This document shows, piece after piece, positions 25,182 to 33,318 of a stretch of DNA of 64,000 bases. Source of the stretch: Colwellia sp. MB3u-45 (lineage in GTDB: Bacteria; Pseudomonadota; Gammaproteobacteria; Enterobacterales; Alteromonadaceae); the NCBI RefSeq assembly GCF_014077005.1, contig NZ_JACGVC010000047.1:1-64000 (forward strand), read 5' to 3'. Position 1 is the first letter of the stretch, and the number at the start of each line of letters is the position of its first letter. The notes beneath the pieces were generated by a model. It worked only from the letters and a program-made list of their open reading frames with translations, was not told where the DNA came from and did not search any database. The translations under genes and the position numbers were made by a program.

Positions 25182-25796
25182 ATGAAAAAGCTCTTAATGC
25201 TGTTGGTGTTATTCACTAGTTTTGTCCAAAACAGTATGGCAGTTGAAGCTACGCCATCAGTTTCTCCTTATCAAGTCATCGCTGTAACAGGTAATAACCT
25301 ATTTACTAAAATTGCGAACAATCAAGATGCTTTGAAAAAATTTCCAGATCTAATGCGAGATATTGTTGAAGAAGAATTAATGCCATCTATTGATTATCAA
25401 TATGCTGCGTTTAAAATTTTAGGTAAACATTTGCGACAAACAACGTCAGAGCAAAGAGTAAAATTTATTACTGCCATGCGTGCTTATTTGGTTCGCACTT
25501 ATGCCAACGCTTTAACGCAATACAGTAATCAGAAAGTGTTATTTGAACCAGAAAGTCAACTGAGGGCGAATGTGAGATCAGCTTCTGTTGATGTCAAAAT
25601 TATCGACACGGGTAAGCCAGATATAAATATTACCTTTCAAATGCGCAAAGACACCAAGTCGCAAGAATGGAAAGCCTACGACATGATTGTTGAAGGTATA
25701 TCGTTAATTAGTAGCAAACAATCTGAAATTAATCGTAAGATATCAGATTTAGGCTTAGATCAAGTAACCTTAGAGCTTGCTTCAATCACCAGCTAA
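25182..25796 (+). CDS. Orphan MlaC/Ttg2D-like periplasmic phospholipid-binding protein
   Basis: 204 residues with a signal peptide (MKKLLMLLVLFTSFVQNSMA, then VEATP). The mature part follows the MlaC family: LMRDIVEEELMPSIDYQYAA, SEQRVKFITAMRAYLVRTYA, and EWKAYDMIVEGISLISSKQS close to the C-terminus. MlaC carries phospholipids between the outer- and inner-membrane Mla complexes. Here no mlaFEDB genes are adjacent; instead the gene stands next to a TetR regulator. That suggests an inducible lipid-binding paralogue, perhaps for solvent or fatty-acid stress. A strong bidirectional terminator follows. Confidence 0.85.
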   Translation: MKKLLMLLVLFTSFVQNSMAVEATPSVSPYQVIAVTGNNLFTKIANNQDALKKFPDLMRDIVEEELMPSIDYQYAAFKILGKHLRQTTSEQRVKFITAMRAYLVRTYANALTQYSNQKVLFEPESQLRANVRSASVDVKIIDTGKPDINITFQMRKDTKSQEWKAYDMIVEGISLISSKQSEINRKISDLGLDQVTLELASITS

Positions 25797-25822
25797 CTTT
25801 ACTCACTGATGCTATTACCGCT

Positions 25823-25867
25823 AAAAAAAGCCAGCATAACCTTTAAGGTTACTACTGGCTTTTTTTT
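25823..25867. terminator. Bidirectional terminator between the MlaC-like and acylase genes
   Basis: The arms AAAAAAAGCCAG and CTGGCTTTTTTT, with an inner AACCTT/AAGGTT, separate the two convergent genes; a T run is present on each strand. Confidence 0.9.
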
Positions 25868-25882
25868 ACAACGCGCTAAATG

Positions 25883-28411
25883 TTACTCTGGAGCAGAACT
25901 AATCGTCATTTCAGAGACTTTATTAGCTTCAATATCTGCTTGGGTAAAGCGCAAAGGTCTCAATTGTGGTTGTTGTGAATAGAGCAAGGTTTGGTCTATG
26001 CTATGATCGCTGCCATATTCATGAGATTGAGAATAACTCAATAAACCTCTAGCAACTGGGCCATCATCGGTAAAGTTCACTACTGTCATCCAGCTGCTAC
26101 CATAATTAATATGATAACCACCACCTTCAGCACTTAGTATAGAATCGCTATTTTGTGCCGGATAAACATGGCGAGGCAACAATGAACCGTCATTACCTGT
26201 GCGGGTATCAAAGACATTAAAGCCTCCTTCTATATTGTGAGAGCCTGCCCAAGGAATTTTGATACCTGAGGCACTGCCATCAGCTAAACTACGCTCAACA
26301 AACTGCACTGAACCCAATGTAGCATATAATGCTAACCCCGCTGATTCAACATTAAGCTGAGCTTGGGCAAACTGTTCCAGTGTTGTGGCATTATTTATTA
26401 AGCCACTAGGTGTGGTCAGCACATTATCTGCAGAAAAACTTTGTTGCCACTGCGGTTTTTGATTAAATAAAAAGGCAAACTCTCGAAATAAATGTGCCGC
26501 ACTACTATTTTTATTAAAAGTACCATCCCAAAGCGCTAATGCCGCACAACCGTCACTGATATCAACGTCCTGTGTTTCAAGGCTAACTACTGTACTGCCT
26601 TGTGCTTGGCAAATGCTTAAAAGATCAGTCAGAATATTTTCAGCTAAATAGCTGCGATTACTTAATAAGGCTTGCTCGACCTCTGCCGGATTAAATAAAC
26701 CATCACTGCCGGCACTATCTACCAATAATTTCTGTGCTAAGCGAGAACGTAGAGACTGCTGATTATCTACCGCACCATATAAAGGTGAAACACCTGTTAT
26801 AGGCGCATTAATATTGGTAAGCCAATAGCTGTCATTTGAATTTTGGACAGAGTCAGTGCCAGAATATTGGGGTGCATTTTCATAGGGTACAGCGCGGTCA
26901 AAATCAAATGCGGATAAAAATCCCGGTAAAACAGTAAAGCCCGCAGCTTGCTTAGCACCAACAAGCAATGGATTTGTGGTCATTTCATTAATGGCTGTCG
27001 CAGTTAAATTGGGCACCGTTGAGTCATCAATATAGAAAACATTGCCGTCACTATCTGCTGACATAGTATTGTTAAAAATCACCCCATCATAATCAACAAA
27101 GGCTTGTTTAAATTCAGCAATATTACCCGCTAAATTCATCGCTAACCAGTGGTCGATAATATCGACATTACCCAAGTTAGCATCTTTTATGGCAAAGGCA
27201 CTACCACCAGGGCCCCATGCAAAACTTCCCGGAACAACAACCATAGGGCCATGATGGGTTGAGTAAGTCATTTTCGCGAGTTTAATCGTTTGGCCCGGCC
27301 CCACAGCCACATCAATGGCGATTTCTTTACCTGTGATTAAACGGTTTGCTCCGTCAATCACTTGCGACATTTGTGCCGGATCGTTTGGATTCAATGTCAA
27401 CTGATAAACCACAAAGTGCTCAGCTGATGAAAAAGTATGGGTCCAAGCCACATTTTCATTAAAACCAATGTTTACGACTCCTGGCATGCCGGTAAGCGAA
27501 CTCCCCATAACATTCAAATGCTCAGGAATAGTAATATGGAATTGCCAAAAGCGTAAATTTCCCGTATGTGGAAAGTGTGGATTCGCTAACACCATGCCTT
27601 TACCGTTTTCAGTTTTATCTTTACCTAAGCCCCAACCGTTTGACCCCAAATCACTTGGGTTCTTTTTAGGGAGTGTAACAACCGGATTTGAATTAACTTT
27701 ATACTGATTAACATCAGCACTTTGTGGGTAAGGTGCGAAATTTTCTCCTGGAGGAGCAGCTAAAAACATTGGCCCAAGAAAATTTGCGGCTCCTGGTAAC
27801 AAAGCAATACCGAGTGTGTAAGTCAGCATATCAATATCACTAATCGGCTGTACCCAAGGCATGTTGGCACATGAGCCATCAATATTAGCAACACCCGTAT
27901 CGGCTAAGTATTTATTATAACCTTGTGCATAGCCTGACAATAAAGCTTGGCTATTGCTTGAAAGTGACTTTATATTTTGTGCTGCATGCGCTCTAATTCC
28001 TAAGGTTAAAAAACCAAAGTCATTAATTAAATGCGCTGAGTCACCTGAACTAGGCACGATATCAGGGCCGTAATACTTTGCGCGTTGTGAGTTATATTTT
28101 AGGATTTGATCGGCAAGCATACAAATATTATCTTTAGCGAATGCATAACCCACGCCATACGACATACTTTCTAAGTTGTCGGCGGTAATGTGCGGTACAC
28201 CATAATCTGTCCAACGAATATTTGCTGATAATACGCCATCGCCATCAAATGAAGGTACAGGTGTAACGACAACTGGCGGCGTAATCGGCTCTGGTTTTTC
28301 AGGTTCTGGCGTGCCAATATAGGTGTAGTCACCACCCCCACATGCTGATAACATTGAAAATAATCCTATGATTGACATAGGCTTTATTATATTTTTAATT
28401 GAATAATTCAA
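25883..28411 (-). CDS. Lipoprotein penicillin-acylase family (S45) amidohydrolase
   Basis: 842 residues, starting with TTG at 28411; AAGGAG lies six bases before it. The signal ends in a lipobox LSAC (Cys24), then a Pro/Glu/Val linker. The alpha chain contains IRWTDYGVPHITADNLES and GVGYAFAKDNICMLADQI. Autocleavage is expected at Gly256-Ser257 (LGSNGWGL), which exposes the N-terminal serine nucleophile. Beta-chain landmarks are HFPHTGNLRFWQFHITIP and later VYPAQNSDSILSAEGG. The family includes penicillin G acylases and acyl-homoserine-lactone acylases (PvdQ, AhlM), and I cannot tell the substrate from sequence. Anchoring at the envelope fits hydrolysis of external amides or signal quenching. 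Confidence 0.88.
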   Translation of the reverse strand: MNYSIKNIIKPMSIIGLFSMLSACGGGDYTYIGTPEPEKPEPITPPVVVTPVPSFDGDGVLSANIRWTDYGVPHITADNLESMSYGVGYAFAKDNICMLADQILKYNSQRAKYYGPDIVPSSGDSAHLINDFGFLTLGIRAHAAQNIKSLSSNSQALLSGYAQGYNKYLADTGVANIDGSCANMPWVQPISDIDMLTYTLGIALLPGAANFLGPMFLAAPPGENFAPYPQSADVNQYKVNSNPVVTLPKKNPSDLGSNGWGLGKDKTENGKGMVLANPHFPHTGNLRFWQFHITIPEHLNVMGSSLTGMPGVVNIGFNENVAWTHTFSSAEHFVVYQLTLNPNDPAQMSQVIDGANRLITGKEIAIDVAVGPGQTIKLAKMTYSTHHGPMVVVPGSFAWGPGGSAFAIKDANLGNVDIIDHWLAMNLAGNIAEFKQAFVDYDGVIFNNTMSADSDGNVFYIDDSTVPNLTATAINEMTTNPLLVGAKQAAGFTVLPGFLSAFDFDRAVPYENAPQYSGTDSVQNSNDSYWLTNINAPITGVSPLYGAVDNQQSLRSRLAQKLLVDSAGSDGLFNPAEVEQALLSNRSYLAENILTDLLSICQAQGSTVVSLETQDVDISDGCAALALWDGTFNKNSSAAHLFREFAFLFNQKPQWQQSFSADNVLTTPSGLINNATTLEQFAQAQLNVESAGLALYATLGSVQFVERSLADGSASGIKIPWAGSHNIEGGFNVFDTRTGNDGSLLPRHVYPAQNSDSILSAEGGGYHINYGSSWMTVVNFTDDGPVARGLLSYSQSHEYGSDHSIDQTLLYSQQPQLRPLRFTQADIEANKVSEMTISSAPE

Positions 28412-28641
28412 AACAAACTCCTTTTTAGTTCTATTATTTTTATCATACGTAAACTATTTTTGCCCTATCATATTTGCACAATAAACAACCAACCTCAAAC
28501 CATTATTAGCAAAATCGCTGTAGTGAAATACTACAAAAAAGTCTTTTTTATTAATTTCAGTCAATAAAAAGTAAAAGCATTTTTCTTTCACTATTAAATA
28601 GCACTATACTCACTAAGTGGTCATCAATTTGCGTATAAATA

Positions 28642-29661
28642 ATGCTTGCACCTAGTCTACCAAAAAATGAAAAATGTCGATTAGCGTCGTTAGATGCTCT
28701 GAACATATTAGATACTGATCCTGATGAGCGATTTGATCGCGTTACTCGCCTAGCTAAAAAGCTATTTAATGTGCCTATTGCACTGGTTACTTTAGTTGAT
28801 AAAGAGCGCCAGTGGTTTAAATCTTCAATTGGCTTAGACGCCAAAGAAACGCCCAGAGATATTTCTTTTTGTGGCCATGCAATTCACCAAAAAAATACAT
28901 TTATTATTGAAGATGCCTTACAAGACGTGCGTTTTTTTGATAATCCTTTGGTTGTCGACCTACCTGATATACGTTTTTACGCTGGTCATCCCATTGCCTC
29001 ACCAAGCGGTGAAAACATAGGAACCTTATGTATTATAGACACAAAAACAAGAACCTTAAGCGAGGATGAAATTGCTTCGTTAACAGAGTTGAGTGCCTTA
29101 ATAACGGATGAGTTTATTTCATGGCATGGGGCTACTATGGATGAACTAACCAATATAACGAATAGAATAGGTTTCAAACGTTTAAGTCAACATTCTATTG
29201 ATAAGGCTGTTAGACAAAACAATGACTGTCATCTGGCTTATTTTGATCTTAATGACTTTACATTACTCAATGACAATTATGGCCATATGATTGGCGATCA
29301 AGTATTAAAACTATTTTCTGAACAATTGAAAGTCAGCTTTAGAGTGTCTGATGTTTGTGCCCGAATAGGCGGTGATGAGTTTGTGGTATTGCTGAGCGAT
29401 ACAGAGCTTGAAACAGCTAAACAAGTGATAAAACGTTTTGCTTATAATTTAATTTCTGTCAGTAAACACCTAGATCTACCTTACCAAATATCTTTTGCGC
29501 ATGGCATTGTATCTTTTGATCAAAAAAAGCATATTAATATTGAGCATCTGCTTAGTGATGCTGATCAGGTGATGGATGAAAAAAAAGCAAAAAATAAGCA
29601 AAAAATAAGCATTATTAGCCCAACATCGTGGTACAAAAACCCAGTCACTGAACAGCGTTAA
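28642..29661 (+). CDS. GAF-GGDEF diguanylate cyclase
   Basis: 339 residues. An N-terminal GAF domain (about 10-150) has RLASLDALNILDTDPDERFD, DRQWF-like KERQWFKSSIGLDAKETPRD, CGHAI and GTLCIID, the subgroup common in marine bacteria. The GGDEF domain (about 165-325) has DELTNITNRIGF, an intact GGDEF at 243-247 and the inhibitory site RVSD five residues earlier. It should synthesise c-di-GMP in response to a small molecule or redox cue. It has no membrane segment. It is divergent from the acylase gene (230 bp apart) and ends in a perfect hairpin that includes its stop codon. Confidence 0.92.
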   Translation: MLAPSLPKNEKCRLASLDALNILDTDPDERFDRVTRLAKKLFNVPIALVTLVDKERQWFKSSIGLDAKETPRDISFCGHAIHQKNTFIIEDALQDVRFFDNPLVVDLPDIRFYAGHPIASPSGENIGTLCIIDTKTRTLSEDEIASLTELSALITDEFISWHGATMDELTNITNRIGFKRLSQHSIDKAVRQNNDCHLAYFDLNDFTLLNDNYGHMIGDQVLKLFSEQLKVSFRVSDVCARIGGDEFVVLLSDTELETAKQVIKRFAYNLISVSKHLDLPYQISFAHGIVSFDQKKHINIEHLLSDADQVMDEKKAKNKQKISIISPTSWYKNPVTEQR

Positions 29662-29696
29662 ATTAATCATATTAATTTAACGCTTAACGGTTTTTA
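29654..29696 (+). terminator. Hairpin terminator overlapping the GAF-GGDEF stop
   Basis: 14-bp perfect arms (AGCGTTAAATTAAT at 29654-29667 and its complement at 29671-29684) with a 3-base loop, followed by TAACGGTTTTT. The stop codon TAA (29659-29661) is inside the left arm. Confidence 0.7.
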
Positions 29697-29942
29697 AACA
29701 AAACCTTACACCAATTTACTGCCCTGAAAAATTTATTTCACGCAAAATCTCTGATTTAAGTTGATGTTTATATAGTATTTTAAAATAAATAAAAGCACAT
29801 GGCATTCATTAAATTATACTGCTAATAGTGATGGTTTGTTGGCTGTTAGCTTTACAAATCTATTATTGCTCGTCATCACTTAACAATATCCTTTAACCTT
29901 AATAACTTAACTTTTATAACTTAAATTTGTACAACATAAGCT

Positions 29943-30851
29943 TTACGACATAGGCTTTTTAAATAATTTTTTGCCTTCGGTTAATAAATGTTGCACCCCT
30001 GGATGTTTTACTTTCCGTTCAGGGGATATTAAGTAGTAATGCTCGATAATATCGTTAGTTCTACCAATAATTTCAACATCAAACTGCTCAACAACATGAT
30101 TTTCAATCATAGTGGGCGCACAAAAAATACCGTATCCCGCCTGGCCAAAATATTTAGTTAACACTGAATCATCAAACTCGCCAATTACCTTGGGGGAAAT
30201 ATCTAATTCATTAAACCAAGACAAGACGTTTAAATGTTGGTTTGAGCCTTCGCCAGCGGTAAAAAAAGGCATACCATCAAGTGACATTGGAAAGTCGCCT
30301 GTTAATGATTGCGCTAATTTTTTGTCAGCAAAAAAACTTAAGCCACATTTACCTATCAAGTGACTATAGGCTTTTAATGGTGAACCTGTCGGCAGTGGAG
30401 TATCACTTAATACCGCGTCCAATTTATTCATCGCAAGCTCTCCAAGTAAAACATCTAAGCTAGTTTCCTTACACACCAGCTTGATAGAATTGTCTATGTC
30501 ATAGATAGATTTCAATAAATTAAATGAAAAAACTTTCGCGATAACATCAGTGACGCCAATGGAAAAACGAAAAGAAAAATCAGTTGAATGATTTTTTAAT
30601 GAATGCAGCAGTTCATCGCCTAAACTAAATATCTCCTGGGTATAACGAAAAGAAATACGCCCCATGTCATTAAGGACCAAACGCTTACCTTTACGTTCAA
30701 ATAAGCTATAGCCTAATTGTTCTTCTAATAAATTGAGTTGAGCGCTCAGGGTTTGTGGTGTGATATGCATAACCTTTGCCGCCTGAGCAATACTGCCATG
30801 TGTTGCTATTGCATGAAAATACTGTAAGTGATGATAATTAAGCTTAGCCAT
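29943..30851 (-). CDS. nhaR: LysR-type sodium-responsive activator NhaR
   Basis: 302 residues. The LysR helix-turn-helix (residues 1-60) reads LNYHHLQYFHAIATHGSIAQ, then AAKVMHITPQTLSAQLNLLE and LFERKGKRL; the ITPQT-LSAQ turn and LNYHHLQYF are characteristic of NhaR rather than other LysR proteins. The effector domain covers about 90-300. In E. coli NhaR activates nhaA when Na+ is high. Here it is divergent from nhaA with 356 bp between starts, most of it occupied by a 214-bp repeat element. Confidence 0.88.
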   Translation of the reverse strand: MAKLNYHHLQYFHAIATHGSIAQAAKVMHITPQTLSAQLNLLEEQLGYSLFERKGKRLVLNDMGRISFRYTQEIFSLGDELLHSLKNHSTDFSFRFSIGVTDVIAKVFSFNLLKSIYDIDNSIKLVCKETSLDVLLGELAMNKLDAVLSDTPLPTGSPLKAYSHLIGKCGLSFFADKKLAQSLTGDFPMSLDGMPFFTAGEGSNQHLNVLSWFNELDISPKVIGEFDDSVLTKYFGQAGYGIFCAPTMIENHVVEQFDVEIIGRTNDIIEHYYLISPERKVKHPGVQHLLTEGKKLFKKPMS

Positions 30852-30973
30852 ATAACCTCTTTAATTTCCCTGTCACTGTTTAGCCTTCTAGCACTATACC
30901 TTAGCAACTTTTTGTTGATAAAAACACAGCTACAGTCGACTTTCATTGCGTTGAATTATTAGCTATAAATGTG

Positions 30974-31187
30974 TCATACAAGTTTAATTAATTTGCGGGG
31001 CTATTTTACACCTAGGGAAAATGACCAAATACAAGGCATTGATTTTAATAACGCGTTGTTCAGCACAATAGGCTCCTGCATGGTCTAATCAGTTGTATAC
31101 ATGCAACGATAATTATTAAATAAATAACGCAGGAATGGCTGGTTTTAACCAGGTGAAATGAGCAGAAAATTAGTGATATTGGTATGA
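30974..31187. mobile_element. MITE-like inverted-repeat element, copy A
   Basis: The ends TCATACAAGTTTAATTAATT and, inverted on the right, TCATACCAATATCACTAATT are imperfect terminal repeats. The inner sequence aligns with copy B (40234-40398) in both flanks, e.g. ATTATTAAATAAATAACGCAG. It contains no gene. It lies between nhaR and nhaA and ends 20 bp before the nhaA start, so nhaA transcripts must begin in or beyond it. Confidence 0.7.
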
Positions 31188-31207
31188 GCTAGATCAAAGG
31201 AGATTTT

Positions 31208-32434
31208 ATGGCAGAAAACATTATTGTTCTACGTTGGAAACAATTTATCCAAACTGATGCGAGTTCTGGCATTATTTTAGTATTAGCCGCAGTACTGGCA
31301 TTGATAATGGCTAACAGTTTTTTTAGTCAGAGTTACAATGACTTCCTTGAGTTCCCCGTGAGCATTACGTTAGGCTCCTTTGCTATCAGTAAACCCTTAG
31401 TCTTGTGGGTCAACGATGGTTTAATGGCGTTATTTTTCTTTGTTGTTGGTTTAGAGATTAAGCGTGAATTATTTTACGGTCAGTTGTCACGTCCTGACCA
31501 GGTGGTATTACCCTTTTTGGCCGCTATTGCCGGTATTATTTGCCCGGCATTAATTTATGTGGCTTTTAATTATCAAGATGCGGTTGCTATGAATGGTTGG
31601 GCGATTCCTTCCGCAACAGATATCGCTTTTGCCTTAGGCATTTTTATTTTATTTGGCAAATACTTACCCCCTAGTTTAAAGCTGTTTCTGTTATCTGTTG
31701 CTATTATTGACGATATTGGTGCAATTATTATTATCGCCATATTTTACTCACAAGAGCTAGCCACTAACTCGCTTATTATCGCGGGTATAGGTTTAGTGAC
31801 ACTCTTTATTTTTAATCGACTTAAATTAGAGAACAAAGCGCCTTATATATTACTGTCAATTATCGTTTGGGCTGCGGTATTAAAATCAGGTGTACATGCA
31901 ACTTTAGCCGGTTTTGCCGTCGCTTGGTTTATTCCTATCGCCCGTGAAAAGTCACAGTCTATGTCATATCAAATTGAACATGGCTTGCATCCATGGATAG
32001 CGTTTTTTGTGCTACCACTTTTTGCCTTTGCCAATGCAGGTGTGGGCTTAACCGGGGTTTCAGTTAATGAACTTTTCACCCCCATATCCATAGGTATTAT
32101 TGGTGGATTATTCATCGGTAAACAATTAGGTATATTCGCGGCTTGTGTTATTGCCGTGAAACTAAAACTATGTCGCTTGCCCAAAGACGCCACTTGGACA
32201 CAATTATACGGCGTATGTTTACTTTGTGGCGTAGGCTTTACTATGAGTTTATTTATTGGCTCACTCGCCTTTGAAGAGCAGGGTTTGGCTTATCAAACCC
32301 AAGTAAAAGTTGGCGTGTTAGTTGGTTCATTAATATCAGCCGTTGCTGGTGCTTGGTTAATCAGTCGATCTTCAAACAAATTAACCGTAACAAAAGGACA
32401 AAAAAATGAAAAATTTAAAACTTCTAATACTTAA
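31208..32434 (+). CDS. nhaA: Na+/H+ antiporter NhaA
   Basis: 408 residues with 11-12 membrane helices. Exchanges external protons for cytosolic Na+ or Li+ for pH and salt homeostasis. Key residues are present: the adjacent aspartates D168-D169 (SVAIIDDIGAIIIIAIFY), equivalent to Asp163/Asp164 of E. coli NhaA, and D138 in PSATDIAFALGIFILFG (E. coli Asp133). The DGLMALFFFVVGLEIKREL block is diagnostic. AAAGGAG is correctly placed before the ATG. Its last 29 bases overlap the next gene. Regulation by the divergent nhaR is expected. Confidence 0.96.
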   Translation: MAENIIVLRWKQFIQTDASSGIILVLAAVLALIMANSFFSQSYNDFLEFPVSITLGSFAISKPLVLWVNDGLMALFFFVVGLEIKRELFYGQLSRPDQVVLPFLAAIAGIICPALIYVAFNYQDAVAMNGWAIPSATDIAFALGIFILFGKYLPPSLKLFLLSVAIIDDIGAIIIIAIFYSQELATNSLIIAGIGLVTLFIFNRLKLENKAPYILLSIIVWAAVLKSGVHATLAGFAVAWFIPIAREKSQSMSYQIEHGLHPWIAFFVLPLFAFANAGVGLTGVSVNELFTPISIGIIGGLFIGKQLGIFAACVIAVKLKLCRLPKDATWTQLYGVCLLCGVGFTMSLFIGSLAFEEQGLAYQTQVKVGVLVGSLISAVAGAWLISRSSNKLTVTKGQKNEKFKTSNT

Positions 32435-32864
32435 TATGGCTGCAATTGGACTATTGGCTATGTCTACAGTAGTAAAGGCTGACTTTAAGTCTGACGTTAT
32501 CAGTTCTTGTAAAGCTTACCAACAAGGTGACGACAAAAGTGAAATAAATGCCTGTAAGCTATATATAGATGGCTTTATTGACTCGTCATTACTCAACGAT
32601 GATGGTGTGGTAAAACCCAAGGCAATGATTGAGCGCACAGCTCCTGAACAAAGCGATTTTTTAAAGCGAGCTTATCGAACACGCGTGTTAACAACATCTT
32701 CCATGTTGAGTAATGAAGAGGCGTACCAATTTTGTATTCCACGTGAGTATGACAGAAAAGAAATTGCTTCATCGATTGCTAAATCTATGGATATTAATCA
32801 ATTAGCTGATAAGCAACTTAAACAGGTGATATTTGAAACTCTGATTGCTGACTTTCCTTGTTAG
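32406..32864 (+). CDS. Small periplasmic protein overlapping nhaA (Rap1a/Tai-like)
   Basis: 152 residues with a signal peptide (LLILNMAAIGLLAMSTVVKA, then DFKSD). Four cysteines in the mature protein (C35, C50, C110, C152) suggest two disulfides. The pattern CKAYQQG, CKLYIDGFIDS, FCIPREYDRKEIASSIAK and the terminal LIADFPC resembles the Rap1a/Tai fold, first known from type VI immunity proteins but also frequent in unrelated periplasmic proteins. The gene starts inside nhaA (29-bp overlap) with an AAAAGGAC ribosome site, so it is translationally coupled to the antiporter. No effector gene is nearby, so an immunity role is doubtful; a role near NhaA or in salt stress is inference. Confidence 0.75.
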   Translation: MKNLKLLILNMAAIGLLAMSTVVKADFKSDVISSCKAYQQGDDKSEINACKLYIDGFIDSSLLNDDGVVKPKAMIERTAPEQSDFLKRAYRTRVLTTSSMLSNEEAYQFCIPREYDRKEIASSIAKSMDINQLADKQLKQVIFETLIADFPC

Positions 32865-32895
32865 CACTATTGATATTGCTTTAATCCAACAGCAG

Positions 32896-32928
32896 ATCTT
32901 GTTCACAACACCTTGTTATGAACAAGAT
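32896..32928. repeat. 10-bp perfect hairpin after the nhaA operon
   Basis: Arms ATCTTGTTCA and TGAACAAGAT with a 13-base loop, 31 bp beyond the stop. No T run follows, so it is more likely an mRNA-end hairpin than a classic terminator. Confidence 0.6.
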
Positions 32929-32959
32929 AAATTCGATACTTTTCAAGCAAACATGAGTT

Positions 32960-33250
32960 ATGTTTGCTATTTATACTCCAAATGGTAGATGGTTTTCAGG
33001 ACTACTTGAAGCACTTCATCAAGTTGAAAAGTCTCAATTCGTTAACCATACCTGAAAACAACATGAGGTTGATGATACCCCACCTTTTGCCAAGAAATAT
33101 TATGCATTGCCGCCTAAAGCGATCCATGCTTTTAGAGCGGCCATCAACCAACCGAATGCTCGCGGGTTAATGCTTAATGCCTATCAAGTTATCACGACTC
33201 CCGTGCAAGTGATTAGCGTCGACCCGCCTTTATCACTATGGGTTAGTTAA
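32960..33250 (+). pseudogene. Decayed gene with an in-frame TGA
   Basis: One frame runs 97 codons from the ATG at 32960 to the TAA at 33248-33250, broken only by a TGA at codon 32 (33053-33055). The first part reads MFAIYTPNGRWFSGLLEALH and ends QFVNHT. The part after the stop includes DDTPPFAKKYYALPPKAIHA and LMLNAYQVITTPVQVISVDP, which looks like real protein rather than random translation. I recognise no family. It is a gene remnant with one nonsense mutation or, less likely, a readthrough gene. The short frame at 32964 in another phase is a shadow. Confidence 0.5.
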
Positions 33251-33318
33251 TATGCCACACGCCCAGCAATGATTAAGCTATAAAAATAATCCTTTTGATT
33301 TATATAAACTATTTTGAA

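Noticed and set aside
32406-32864. Type VI secretion immunity protein
   Set aside because: The Rap1a/Tai-like cysteine pattern is suggestive, but no effector, VgrG or toxin gene is nearby and the gene is coupled to nhaA.
33053-33055. TGA as selenocysteine codon
   Set aside because: No convincing SECIS-like stem follows, and the surrounding sequence does not resemble a known selenoprotein.
32964-33170. 68-codon frame downstream of the nhaA operon
   Set aside because: It is the shadow of the better frame 32960-33250, which reads as protein on both sides of its TGA.
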